Shown one piece after another: positions 1 through 8,407 of a stretch of 64,000 nucleotides of DNA; positions within the stretch are counted from its first letter, which is position 1, and every line of letters begins with the position of its first letter. The translations under genes were made by a program, and so were the position numbers. This DNA comes from Ignavibacteria bacterium (GTDB lineage: Bacteria; Bacteroidota; Ignavibacteria; Tepidaquicellales; OLB5). Under the pieces are notes generated by a model, which saw only the letters and a list, made by a program, of their open reading frames with translations, was not told the origin of the DNA and did not search any database. The stretch covers positions 95,045 through 159,044 of the forward strand of contig JADZAP010000036.1 in the NCBI GenBank assembly GCA_020852705.1, read 5' to 3'.

Positions 1-81
1 ATTACTTTTACCGGAATGGATGCCTGCAAACTTCATACTTTAATTCTCAATGCTGATGGTACTTATTCGGCAACCGAATAA
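1..81 (+). CDS. C-terminal end of an upstream gene (partial)
   Basis: Frame 1 is open from the first base and stops at TAA 79-81, giving 26 residues ending HTLILNADGTYSATE. A strong hairpin plus T-run follows 26 nt later, which supports a real gene end here. The tail is too short to assign a family; the function is unknown. Confidence 0.6.
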   Translation: MTFTGMDACKLHTLILNADGTYSATE

Positions 82-106
82 AGATAAATTTTAATAATTA
101 ATTCAT

Positions 107-140
107 GGGCTGCCTTAATTATAAAGGCAGCCTTTTTATT
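107..140 (+). terminator. Rho-independent terminator of the upstream gene
   Basis: GGCTGCCTT (108-116) pairs perfectly with AAGGCAGCC (124-132) around a 7-nt loop, followed by TTTTTATTTTT. It separates the upstream gene from the gap promoter. Confidence 0.85.
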
Positions 141-167
141 TTTGGAAAAGTACAATACCTTTATTCA

Positions 168-198
168 TTGAATAAATCAGCAATTTTGGGTATTTTTG
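168..198 (+). promoter_or_regulatory. Bacteroidota-type promoter for gap-pgk
   Basis: TTG (168-170), a 20-nt spacer and TATTTTTG (191-198) fit the Bacteroidota primary-sigma pattern TTG-N19-21-TAnnTTTG. Transcription would begin near 205, leaving a leader of about 55 nt. An AGGAG sits about 11 nt before the gap ATG at 262. The same element arrangement recurs upstream of paa, mutS and the small lipoprotein in this window. Confidence 0.55.
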
Positions 199-255
199 TA
201 ATTAATTATCTGAAAATTTATCAAATTGTAATTAACCAAAAGAACAGGAGTTTAA

Positions 256-1308
<1,053 letters not shown>

Positions 1309-1321
1309 TTTTGAAGAATAA

Positions 1322-2527
1322 ATGAATAAATTAACTATTGATGACCTTTCCAAAAACGGAGGACTGAAATCAAAAAAAGTATTTATCAGAGTTGATTTCA
1401 ATGTGCCAATGTCAAAGGAAACCGAAGGTGTTATTACTGATGATAAACGCATAATAGAATCATTACCAACAATTAAAAAAGTTATCAATGAAGGCGGCAG
1501 ACTAATATTAGTAAGCCACATGGGCAGACCTAAAGGTGAAAAGAATATGAAATATTCATTAAGACCGGTTGCTGTTCGCCTTTCAGAACTACTTAATAAA
1601 CCGGTATTATTTGCTGATGACTGTATTGGCGAAAGTACTGCCGCAATTGTAAATGACCTGCAGGATGGGGATATTTTATTACTGGAAAATCTGCGATTTT
1701 ATAACGAAGAAGAAAAAAATAATTCTGAATTTGCTAAAAAACTCTCCTCCTACGGCGATTTGTATATCAATGATGCATTCGGAACGGCTCACCGTGCTCA
1801 TGCATCTACAGAAGGTGTTACAAAATTTATAAAAACTTGCGGTGCTGGATATTTAATGCAGAAAGAATTAGAATATCTTTCTAAAGCCGTAACAAACCCT
1901 TTGCATCCGTTTGTTGCAATTCTGGGTGGCAGCAAAATTTCCGGGAAAATTGATGTTATTAAAAACCTTCTTGGTAAAGCCGATAAGATACTTATTGGAG
2001 GCGGAATGATTTTTACATTCTACAAGGCAATGGGATATGAGATAGGGAAATCATTACTTGAAGAAGATAAAATTGAACTTGCAAAAGAAATTCTTTCTGA
2101 AGCAGGCTCAAAACTTCTTCTGCCAACTGATGTTGTTATAGCAGATAAATTTGAAAACAATGCTTCATTTTCAACAGTTTCCGCAGATAAGATTCCTTCA
2201 GATAAAATTGGGATGGATATTGGTTTTAAAACAGTTTCAGCTTTTCGTGATGAGATTCTGAAAGCTAAAACTATAGTATGGAATGGTCCAATGGGAGTTT
2301 TTGAAATGGATAACTTTTCAAAAGGTACATTTGAAATTGCAAAGGCACTTGCAGAAGCAACCAAAATTGGTGCCGTAACTGTTATAGGCGGAGGAGATTC
2401 TGCTGCGGCAATTGCAAAAGCAGGTTTAGATAAAGAAGTTAGCCATGTATCTACCGGAGGCGGTGCCAGTCTTGAATTTTTGGAAGGGAAAAAACTACCC
2501 GGTGTTGAAGCTTTAAACAATAAATAA
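1322..2527 (+). CDS. pgk: Phosphoglycerate kinase
   Basis: 401 aa. It transfers the acyl phosphate of 1,3-bisphosphoglycerate to ADP. The N-domain motifs RVDFNVP and SHMGRPKG (substrate-binding Arg/His) are present, with LLLENLRFY in between. The C-domain nucleotide site includes WNGPMGVFE, GGGDSAAA and STGGGASLEFLEG. Length and motif order are normal. It lies 13 nt after gap and 4 nt before the aminotransferase gene, so it is an internal operon gene. Confidence 0.97.
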   Translation: MNKLTIDDLSKNGGLKSKKVFIRVDFNVPMSKETEGVITDDKRIIESLPTIKKVINEGGRLILVSHMGRPKGEKNMKYSLRPVAVRLSELLNKPVLFADDCIGESTAAIVNDLQDGDILLLENLRFYNEEEKNNSEFAKKLSSYGDLYINDAFGTAHRAHASTEGVTKFIKTCGAGYLMQKELEYLSKAVTNPLHPFVAILGGSKISGKIDVIKNLLGKADKILIGGGMIFTFYKAMGYEIGKSLLEEDKIELAKEILSEAGSKLLLPTDVVIADKFENNASFSTVSADKIPSDKIGMDIGFKTVSAFRDEILKAKTIVWNGPMGVFEMDNFSKGTFEIAKALAEATKIGAVTVIGGGDSAAAIAKAGLDKEVSHVSTGGGASLEFLEGKKLPGVEALNNK

Positions 2528-2531
2528 TTTT

Positions 2532-3674
2532 ATGTCAAAAAAGAAAAAACTTAAAAAGTCATCCATATCAAAAAAAGCAGAAAAAAAACTTAAAAAGTCA
2601 AAAGAAACAAAATTTCCTAAAACCCCTTTGTTTCTTGACAGAAACGAATCTCAAACGGGACCTGTTCCTGAAGTTTATAAGTTTCTTAAAAAAGCAGATA
2701 TGGAATATCTTTCATGGTACTCCCGCGATTTTATGTTTGGGATAAAATCACGCCTTTCAAAAAAAATTGCTGATGATTTTGGCTTTGATGAAAAACAGGT
2801 AATTTTAAGTTACGGATCAGAAGACCTGCTTAAACAGATAATTCATTGCTATGTAAATCCCGGAGATAAAATTCTAATTCCAAGAGAAGCTTGGTGGTAC
2901 TACAAAAAAGTTGCTTCTGAACGAGGCGGTACAAATGTTGAATACCCCATGAAGAAAGGTACTATGGATGGTATCCCTTATTACCTGTATGATGTTGATA
3001 CAATGATACAGATTTACAACGATACAAAACCCAAAATTGTTGTTATTGCTTCGCCTAACAATCCTACCGGCAACCGTATTGATTCAAAAGATCTGAAAAG
3101 ATTTTTGGATGCCACAAAAGATACCGTTACAATGATTGATGAAGCTTATTGGGGTTTTGGTTCAACTGAAAATGATTATGTTAAGCCTTATGTTGATGAG
3201 TATCCAAATCTTGTTATTTGCAGAACATTTTCAAAGTTCTTTGCCCTAGCTGGCTTCCGCATAGGGTATGCTTTTGCAGGGAAAAATCTGGATGTGCTCA
3301 TTAATTTTACCACAAGATATCTTGGTTACAACAGAGTATCTGAAAAACTTGGTGAAATTGCTCTTAAAAATATCAACTGGTATTTAAAAATCGGCAAGCA
3401 ATATGAAAAAGATAAAGAAATGATGTATAAAACATTTCTTAATCTTAAAGGTTTTGTGCCCTTTAAATCTTATGCAAATTTTATGCTTGTTGATATTCCT
3501 GTTGAAATTCGCCCTGGACTTAAAAAATATCTTGATGAAAGGAATCTCAGGATTAAATTTCTTGATGAAGAAGCTTTCAGGACAGAAGCAAGGATATCAC
3601 TTGGAACTAAAGAACAAAATAAACTTCTTATGGATACAATTGTTAAATTCTGTAAAGAAGTTGACTGGAAGTAA
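2532..3674 (+). CDS. PLP-dependent aminotransferase, HisC-like
   Basis: 380 aa, fold-type I aminotransferase of the histidinol-phosphate aminotransferase family. It shows ASPNNPTGN, MIDEAYWGF (PLP-ring Asp) and RTFSKFFALAGFRIGYAF with the Schiff-base lysine in SKFF. An extra N-terminal tail of about 27 residues is very rich in Lys and Ser (starts MSKKKKLKKSS) and is not part of the catalytic fold. The gene is 4 nt after pgk and about 57 nt before a CDP-alcohol phosphatidyltransferase rather than in a his operon. A role outside histidine synthesis is therefore possible; the substrate cannot be told from sequence. Confidence 0.8.
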   Translation: MSKKKKLKKSSISKKAEKKLKKSKETKFPKTPLFLDRNESQTGPVPEVYKFLKKADMEYLSWYSRDFMFGIKSRLSKKIADDFGFDEKQVILSYGSEDLLKQIIHCYVNPGDKILIPREAWWYYKKVASERGGTNVEYPMKKGTMDGIPYYLYDVDTMIQIYNDTKPKIVVIASPNNPTGNRIDSKDLKRFLDATKDTVTMIDEAYWGFGSTENDYVKPYVDEYPNLVICRTFSKFFALAGFRIGYAFAGKNLDVLINFTTRYLGYNRVSEKLGEIALKNINWYLKIGKQYEKDKEMMYKTFLNLKGFVPFKSYANFMLVDIPVEIRPGLKKYLDERNLRIKFLDEEAFRTEARISLGTKEQNKLLMDTIVKFCKEVDWK

Positions 3675-3730
3675 CTTAATAAATACTGAATTTTAGTTAT
3701 GATTAAATATTACGAACTGATAAATAAATA

Positions 3731-4657
3731 TTGAGTCTTTACACCCAATACAAAGCATCGCTTAAAGCTGTTGAGGTTGAAGAAATATTAGACCTTATCA
3801 TATACCGCCCGCTTGCCTTCCTTTTTGTAAAGATTACTTATTCAATTAATTTAACCCCGGATATGATATCGGTGGCTGCACTTTCTATTGGCTGCACTGC
3901 AGGTATATTGTTTGGCTTTGGAAGCTATACATTTCTTTTTATTGGAGCTTTACTGTATTTTACAAGTAATGTACTTGATTGTGCGGATGGACAAATTGCG
4001 CGGCTTAAAAAAAACGGAACAAAAGTCGGGAGAATTGTTGACGGCTTTGTTGACTATATTGTCAGTATTTTTGTATTTATTGGAATTGGAATTGGTTTAA
4101 CCAAACAATTCCATTGGCATGAGGTTTCACTTTGGGGTAATTCATTTCTTAATTGGGACCCTGTTTTATATATTTGGGCTGCAAGCATACTTGGAGCATT
4201 TTCTTCTGCCGTTCAGGCGTTTTTTTTTGATTTTTACAGGAATAAATTCCTTGAAGCTGCATTTGGCAGAGCTCAAAATATAATTGAAGAAATTAAAGAA
4301 TATGAAGATGAAAGCAGCAGACTTAAATCCGAAGGAGCACATATATTTCAGCGCTTTCTTATTGCAATATATCTTAAATATTCCGCATTGCAGCTTAAGA
4401 TTCAAAAAGATCATGAAGAAAACCACAATGAGCAAAAGCCAAATCCCAAAGTTTACTATGCAAAAAACCGCCTGCTGCTTAGATTATGGAGCTATATTGG
4501 CTCTACCTCGCATATTACTTTATGTGTTATTTCCGCACTGGCTGGAAATATGGAAGCATTTCTTATAATTTGCATTTTGCCTTTAAATTTACTTATGTTA
4601 GTTTTATTTTTAGTTCAAAAACAGATAAATAAAACTGCATCTGATATACGAAGTTAG
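3731..4657 (+). CDS. CDP-alcohol phosphatidyltransferase family membrane protein
   Basis: 308 aa with a TTG start; no ATG fits before the conserved region. The diagnostic signature D-x2-DG-x2-AR-x8-G-x3-D-x3-D is complete (DCADGQIAR ... GRIVDGFVD), giving the metal-binding aspartates that transfer a phosphoalcohol group from a CDP-activated donor. Several hydrophobic segments flank it, and a charged insert (EEIKEYEDESS) lies mid-protein. The alcohol acceptor is unknown: phosphatidylglycerol-phosphate, inositol-phosphate and other products are all possible. It follows the HisC-like gene, hinting at a shared polar-lipid or phospho-sugar route (inference). Confidence 0.85.
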   Translation: MSLYTQYKASLKAVEVEEILDLIIYRPLAFLFVKITYSINLTPDMISVAALSIGCTAGILFGFGSYTFLFIGALLYFTSNVLDCADGQIARLKKNGTKVGRIVDGFVDYIVSIFVFIGIGIGLTKQFHWHEVSLWGNSFLNWDPVLYIWAASILGAFSSAVQAFFFDFYRNKFLEAAFGRAQNIIEEIKEYEDESSRLKSEGAHIFQRFLIAIYLKYSALQLKIQKDHEENHNEQKPNPKVYYAKNRLLLRLWSYIGSTSHITLCVISALAGNMEAFLIICILPLNLLMLVLFLVQKQINKTASDIRS

Positions 4658-4686
4658 TATTTATAAACGTAAATTTATCAAATAAA

Positions 4687-6000
4687 ATGAAACAGATAAA
4701 TTTTAAGCAAATTATCTCTTTATTGATCTTACAGATAATTTTATTTTTTTCTTCAGGATGTTTTGATGTTAAACGTGAAATTCAAATGAACCCCGATGGA
4801 AGCGGAATGGAAAATATTTATGTTACCCTTGATAAAGAATTTTTTGAACGTATGACAACACTTGCTCAAAGTGATGTATCAGGTAAGTGGAAAAATAGAG
4901 CTGATAGCTTAAACAACGATGCAATGATTGAAGCCCATATTAATGCCGATATGATGCGTATTGGAGGAACTTCGGTAAAAGAAATTAAAGTAACTTCAAA
5001 TCCGGATGGCACGAAGGATATATATTTGCAGTATCATTTTGATGACCCCCAAGTTCTGCTTAAAGTTGAAAAAGAATGCACCTACGCATGGTCAAATCAG
5101 CTTAATGTATGGTTTTCAACTCTCAGGTTCCAGTATGAAGAAGATGATCTTCTGTTTAAGCTTACAACCCGTAAAGCCGAGCGAAGCTTTAATGATGAAC
5201 TTATGAATTCTGTTTTTAGCCCTATGTACCCAAATAAAAAACTTACTTATGTAATTACATTTCCATTTGATGTTAAAGAATCAAATGCATCAATTTCTTC
5301 AGGCAGAACGCTGACCTGGGATATGTCCTTTGAAACAATTATGTTCAATCAGCAGATAGATACTGCTTCGCTTGTTAAAGATCCTTCTTTAGAGCTTACC
5401 TATGCTGAAAAAATTGACCGCTCTGTAGGTAAGGTTAGCCAGAAAGATAACCCTTTAATACGAGTACAGGTTTATAACCGCAACAAAGAACCTGTTAAAA
5501 TTGGTACAGGTGTTGTTCTTAAAGATGGCTTACTTGTAACTAATTTTCAGCTAATGAATCTTATTGAAGGTGCAGGATATTTTAGTGTTATTTTGCCAAG
5601 TGACTCACTTGCCGGCATTGATGATATGAAAGAAAATGACCTTGATCAGAAACAGGATCTTGTATTTTTAAGATACGGCTCAGCGGATAAATTTAAACCA
5701 ATTAAATATGCTTCTGTTTCATCGGTTAAATATGGTGATAAGGTAAAACTGTTTTACTATCCAAATACATTATCATCTGTTGTTTACTCTATGGATGGAG
5801 TGATGACCGCATCAAAAAAATGGACAAAAAATACCGGCATAATTGAAATTAAACCTAACAAACCAATTTCACTTGAGGGCGGTGCGGTATTTACTGAAGC
5901 AGGAGATTTTTTGGGAATGATAACAAAAGCGTATGAGGGCGAAGTAGGAAAAATTTATCTTGTACCTGCTGAATATATTAAAGCACAAATACCAAAATAG
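4687..6000 (+). CDS. Lipoprotein with inactive trypsin-like (S1) domain
   Basis: 437 aa. The N-terminal hydrophobic segment ends FFSSGC, so Cys25 is the likely lipidated residue. Residues 26-240 form a DGSG-containing domain (MNPDGSGMENIYVT) that I do not recognise. Residues about 265-437 look like an HtrA/trypsin-type fold: GTGVVLKDGLLVTN, DLVFLRY, LEGGAVF. The catalytic triad is lost: the His position of TNAHVV reads Q288 and the Ser position of GNSGGP reads E397, while Asp324 remains. It is probably a surface binding or scaffold protein. Strong hairpins follow the stop. Confidence 0.65.
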   Translation: MKQINFKQIISLLILQIILFFSSGCFDVKREIQMNPDGSGMENIYVTLDKEFFERMTTLAQSDVSGKWKNRADSLNNDAMIEAHINADMMRIGGTSVKEIKVTSNPDGTKDIYLQYHFDDPQVLLKVEKECTYAWSNQLNVWFSTLRFQYEEDDLLFKLTTRKAERSFNDELMNSVFSPMYPNKKLTYVITFPFDVKESNASISSGRTLTWDMSFETIMFNQQIDTASLVKDPSLELTYAEKIDRSVGKVSQKDNPLIRVQVYNRNKEPVKIGTGVVLKDGLLVTNFQLMNLIEGAGYFSVILPSDSLAGIDDMKENDLDQKQDLVFLRYGSADKFKPIKYASVSSVKYGDKVKLFYYPNTLSSVVYSMDGVMTASKKWTKNTGIIEIKPNKPISLEGGAVFTEAGDFLGMITKAYEGEVGKIYLVPAEYIKAQIPK

Positions 6001-6017
6001 TGTTTTAACCCCCTACG

Positions 6018-6037
6018 GTCAGTTCTGAAGAACTGAC
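6018..6037. repeat. Perfect hairpin downstream of the lipoprotein gene
   Basis: GTCAGTTC (6018-6025) pairs with GAACTGAC (6030-6037) around TGAA. There is no T-run, so this is not the terminator. It is the first of several short palindromes packed in 6015-6150. Confidence 0.6.
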
Positions 6038-6081
6038 ATGAGCACGATTAATGTGCCAAATCAATGGAACTGAAAAATCGA

Positions 6082-6110
6082 AAGGTCAGGCAATCACCTG
6101 ACCTTTTTGT
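6082..6110 (+). terminator. Rho-independent terminator
   Basis: AAGGTCAGG (6082-6090) pairs with CCTGACCTT (6097-6105) around CAATCA, followed by further T residues. It ends the gap-to-lipoprotein transcription block on the plus strand, ahead of the convergent paa operon. Confidence 0.8.
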
Positions 6111-6117
6111 ATTTCTG

Positions 6118-6149
6118 TTCCCGTAAGGTCCTTTGACCTGATGGGAGAA
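6118..6149. repeat. Palindromic element with CCGTAAGGTCCTTTGACCT core
   Basis: TTCCC...AGGTC-CTTT-GACCT...GGGAGAA is an imperfect palindrome. Its core closely matches, on the opposite strand, the insert inside the repeat array at 40988-41011 (CCATAAGAGTCCTTCGGACC). Two copies 35 kb apart suggest a small dispersed repeat family. Confidence 0.5.
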
Positions 6150-6190
6150 TAACTATAGATTTTTATACAAAAAGTAAACTATTATATAAA

Positions 6191-6712
6191 TTATCCCACC
6201 GGCTTAAACTGTTCAAAAGCGTTCAGGCAGTCATTGCAGTAATGCAGTGAGCGGCATAAAGTGGGTCCAAACGGACTCTTTAATATAGTATTAGAACTTC
6301 CGCATAATGGACACGCCGCTTTACTTATCATTTCTATTTGAACTATATCATTATGCCGCGGAGGAGGTGCTAAACCATGCTTCTTCAGTCCCTCCAGCCC
6401 GTTTTCTGTTATCATATTTGAATTCCACTGAGTATCAAAGTTTGTAGTAATTTCAACACTTTTAACATTAAGTTCTTTAATTTTATCTCTTACCATATTT
6501 TCCATTATTTTTAATGCAGGGCATCCGCTGAATGTAGGTGTCATTAAAACTTTTACATTATTTTCATCATCAATTTCAACTTTCCTTATTATACCAAGAT
6601 CAACCACACTTATTGTCGGAATTTCGGGATCCATCACATCTTCTAAAGCTTCAACTATATCATCTTTGGTGATAGTCTCTTTTTCAATATTTACTAATGT
6701 ATTAAATCTCAT
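6191..6712 (-). CDS. paaD: 1,2-phenylacetyl-CoA epoxidase subunit PaaD
   Basis: 173 aa. The MIP18/DUF59-type domain shows DPEIPTISVVDLGIIR and the TFSGCPAL cysteine motif. A C-terminal cysteine-rich module (CPLCGSSN ... CRSLHYCNDCL) is typical of PaaD/PaaJ. PaaD is thought to help assemble metal cofactors of the ring-epoxidising complex. It is the last gene of the paa operon here, 43 nt after paaC. No paaE reductase lies in the window. Confidence 0.93.
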   Translation of the reverse strand: MRFNTLVNIEKETITKDDIVEALEDVMDPEIPTISVVDLGIIRKVEIDDENNVKVLMTPTFSGCPALKIMENMVRDKIKELNVKSVEITTNFDTQWNSNMITENGLEGLKKHGLAPPPRHNDIVQIEMISKAACPLCGSSNTILKSPFGPTLCRSLHYCNDCLNAFEQFKPVG

Positions 6713-6755
6713 TTTTTGCTGTCATTTAATTTGCAAATTGCTGATTGATTTCTTT

Positions 6756-7526
6756 TTACCATTCTGCCCTGGGGTCAAGTCTGAATACTTCACCCATTTC
6801 ATTCAATAATGGTTCAAGATATTCGGTATGATTTCCTTTTCTTCCGCCGTATACCGGTTTCCAATTTGATTTATCTGGCAAAATAAGATTTGCTGCTTTA
6901 ATCCTGGGAGTAACTGATTCAATCCATTTTTCCTGCAATATGTTTTCACCCGCAAAAATATTCATCTTTTTCAAAGATTCTTCGTTGCCGCTTTCTTCAA
7001 ATATCCCAAGAGCAAGGTTAAATGTTTCGTTAAGTGCCTTCTGCATTCTTGTATTGCTTTCATCATTTGCCCTGCCTAACTGATTTATCCATGTATCGCT
7101 GTGCATTGTGTGATATTTGATTTCTCCCCTGTACTTTTTTGCAAGATTTGCAAGCGGCTCAAATGATGATTCCGAAAGCATTTCAAATCTAATTTGTTCA
7201 GCATGATTAAAAAGAAAATTCCGCATCAGACTGAAATCATATTCGCCAATTGGATATTCAGTTAAATGTGAGCAATTAAACTCTGCTGCAGGTCGTGTAA
7301 ACGCTATTGTATCTGCATCAGCTTCGCCAAGTGTGTGAAGTATTTCATATATATGCTGCGACTGCCCAATTTTATCCTGTGCTATTGAAGAAAATGCAAT
7401 ATCCTCTTCAACCAGCGGACCCAATCCAGTCCATTCGCTGTTCCTGTGTCCTATTATCAGTTGATCATCAGCAATTTTATATAAAAATTCCTTAATTTCA
7501 TTTAGCTGTTTATCGCTATAGTTCAT
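6756..7526 (-). CDS. paaC: 1,2-phenylacetyl-CoA epoxidase subunit PaaC
   Basis: 256 aa, the ferritin-like structural partner of PaaA. Family features include QLIIGHRNSEWTGLGP near the N-terminus and YHTMHSDTWINQLGRANDES. PaaC adopts the di-iron helical fold but acts as scaffold, pairing with PaaA in the heterodimer core. The start codon directly abuts the paaB stop codon, indicating tight co-translation. Length is normal. Confidence 0.95.
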   Translation of the reverse strand: MNYSDKQLNEIKEFLYKIADDQLIIGHRNSEWTGLGPLVEEDIAFSSIAQDKIGQSQHIYEILHTLGEADADTIAFTRPAAEFNCSHLTEYPIGEYDFSLMRNFLFNHAEQIRFEMLSESSFEPLANLAKKYRGEIKYHTMHSDTWINQLGRANDESNTRMQKALNETFNLALGIFEESGNEESLKKMNIFAGENILQEKWIESVTPRIKAANLILPDKSNWKPVYGGRKGNHTEYLEPLLNEMGEVFRLDPRAEW

Positions 7527-7943
7527 TTAATCAGACTCCTTCTTTTTTCTTCTGTCTTCCTTGCGGTCTTTTATACCATGCTCCTGCTGGTACTTTCTGA
7601 TTCTATCCATACAATAATAATCACTTGCTTCGCGGTATGTTTTTTCTGGTGTTGTTAAAAATATATCTGCATCTTCATAAAGTGATGCTGTTACATCCTT
7701 TGATCTAACAACCCACAAATTTGCGGTCTGCCTTCTTCTGCCAAATGCTTCCTTTGCCATAATAAGTGCAAGCTCTGGGTTTGCTGCATGAACTATCCCC
7801 GTATGTATATGCTGGTCCCCCCGCTTTTTCTGATGAAATACTTCGTATGTTTCCCATTCTTCAAGTGCATGTAATATTTCTTTCCCGTCCTTATTTTCAG
7901 GCAGATCAAGTCTGTTTATTCTGGGATCTATTGATTTTTTCAT
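7527..7943 (-). CDS. paaB: 1,2-phenylacetyl-CoA epoxidase subunit PaaB
   Basis: 138 aa, slightly longer than the roughly 95-residue E. coli PaaB because of a C-terminal Lys/Arg-rich tail (KDRKEDRRKKKESD). The core WETYEVFHQKKRGDQHIHTG, HAANPELALIMAKEAFGRR and LWVVRS motifs are present. PaaB bridges PaaA-PaaC dimers in the complex. Its ATG lies only 4 nt from the end of the inverted-repeat element at 7948-8397, and there is no clear Shine-Dalgarno. Translation may therefore depend on the structure of that insert (inference). Confidence 0.94.
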   Translation of the reverse strand: MKKSIDPRINRLDLPENKDGKEILHALEEWETYEVFHQKKRGDQHIHTGIVHAANPELALIMAKEAFGRRRQTANLWVVRSKDVTASLYEDADIFLTTPEKTYREASDYYCMDRIRKYQQEHGIKDRKEDRRKKKESD

Positions 7944-7947
7944 ATTG

Positions 7948-7974
7948 CAAATTTTAAATTACAGATTTCAGATT
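7948..7974. repeat. Left terminal inverted repeat of the insert in the paa operon
   Basis: The 27-bp arm contains AATTACAGATTTCAGATT. Its reverse complement matches 8371-8397 at 23 of 27 positions, including an 18-bp block with one mismatch. The arm lies between the stop of the four-helix-bundle gene (7976) and the paaB start (7943). Confidence 0.7.
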
Positions 7975-7975
7975 A

Positions 7976-8347
7976 CTAATTATTGTAATTTTTTAAATAT
8001 TGGGTAAATCCGAATAATTGTTTAGAAAGGGAAGATACTTTTTCATATAAAAAGGAATACCTATCTTCTTCAATAAACTCTATCCTTACGAGTAAATTTA
8101 ACATATTTCTGACTTCACCTGTTGAACCTTTTGAATATCTTAAAAATTTTATGAAATCCTTTTTGTTATCATATTCAAAACCTTCAGCTATATTATTAGA
8201 AATTGAAACAGCTGCTCTGGTTAATTGATCCTTTAATCCGTAATCTTTTGATAGTTTTCCCTGTGAAGTTAATTCATAAACATAAACTGATATATCTAAT
8301 GCATTTTTGTAAACTTCTAAATCTTCAAATCTTTGTATCTTTGTCAT
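7976..8347 (-). CDS. Four-helix-bundle protein, 23S rRNA intervening-sequence (S23) family
   Basis: 123 aa with the hallmark stretches FEDLEVYKNALD, QLTRAAVSISNNIAEGFEY and KFLRYSKGSTGEVR. The family is best known from genes lodged inside 23S rRNA intervening sequences and also occurs singly in Bacteroidota chromosomes; its biochemical role is not settled. Here it sits on the same strand between paaA and paaB. It is bounded by 27-bp imperfect inverted repeats at 7948-7974 and 8371-8397 that would form a stem in the paa mRNA. It has no plausible part in phenylacetate breakdown and looks like an inserted element. Confidence 0.9.
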   Translation of the reverse strand: MTKIQRFEDLEVYKNALDISVYVYELTSQGKLSKDYGLKDQLTRAAVSISNNIAEGFEYDNKKDFIKFLRYSKGSTGEVRNMLNLLVRIEFIEEDRYSFLYEKVSSLSKQLFGFTQYLKNYNN

Positions 8348-8370
8348 TATATATTGTAAGTTATTTTATA

Positions 8371-8397
8371 AATCTGCAATCTGTAATTAGAAATATG
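8371..8397. repeat. Right terminal inverted repeat of the insert in the paa operon
   Basis: AATCTGCAATCTGTAATT and the following 9 nt pair with 7948-7974 (23/27). The arm ends 10 nt from the paaA stop codon (8408-8410), so the element spans essentially the entire paaA-paaB spacer. Confidence 0.7.
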
Positions 8398-8407
8398 TAA
8401 TCTGCTA

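Noticed and set aside
2020-2520. Long minus-strand frame (166 codons) inside pgk
   Set aside because: Antisense shadow of pgk; Ser/Pro-rich composition from reading conserved codons backwards.
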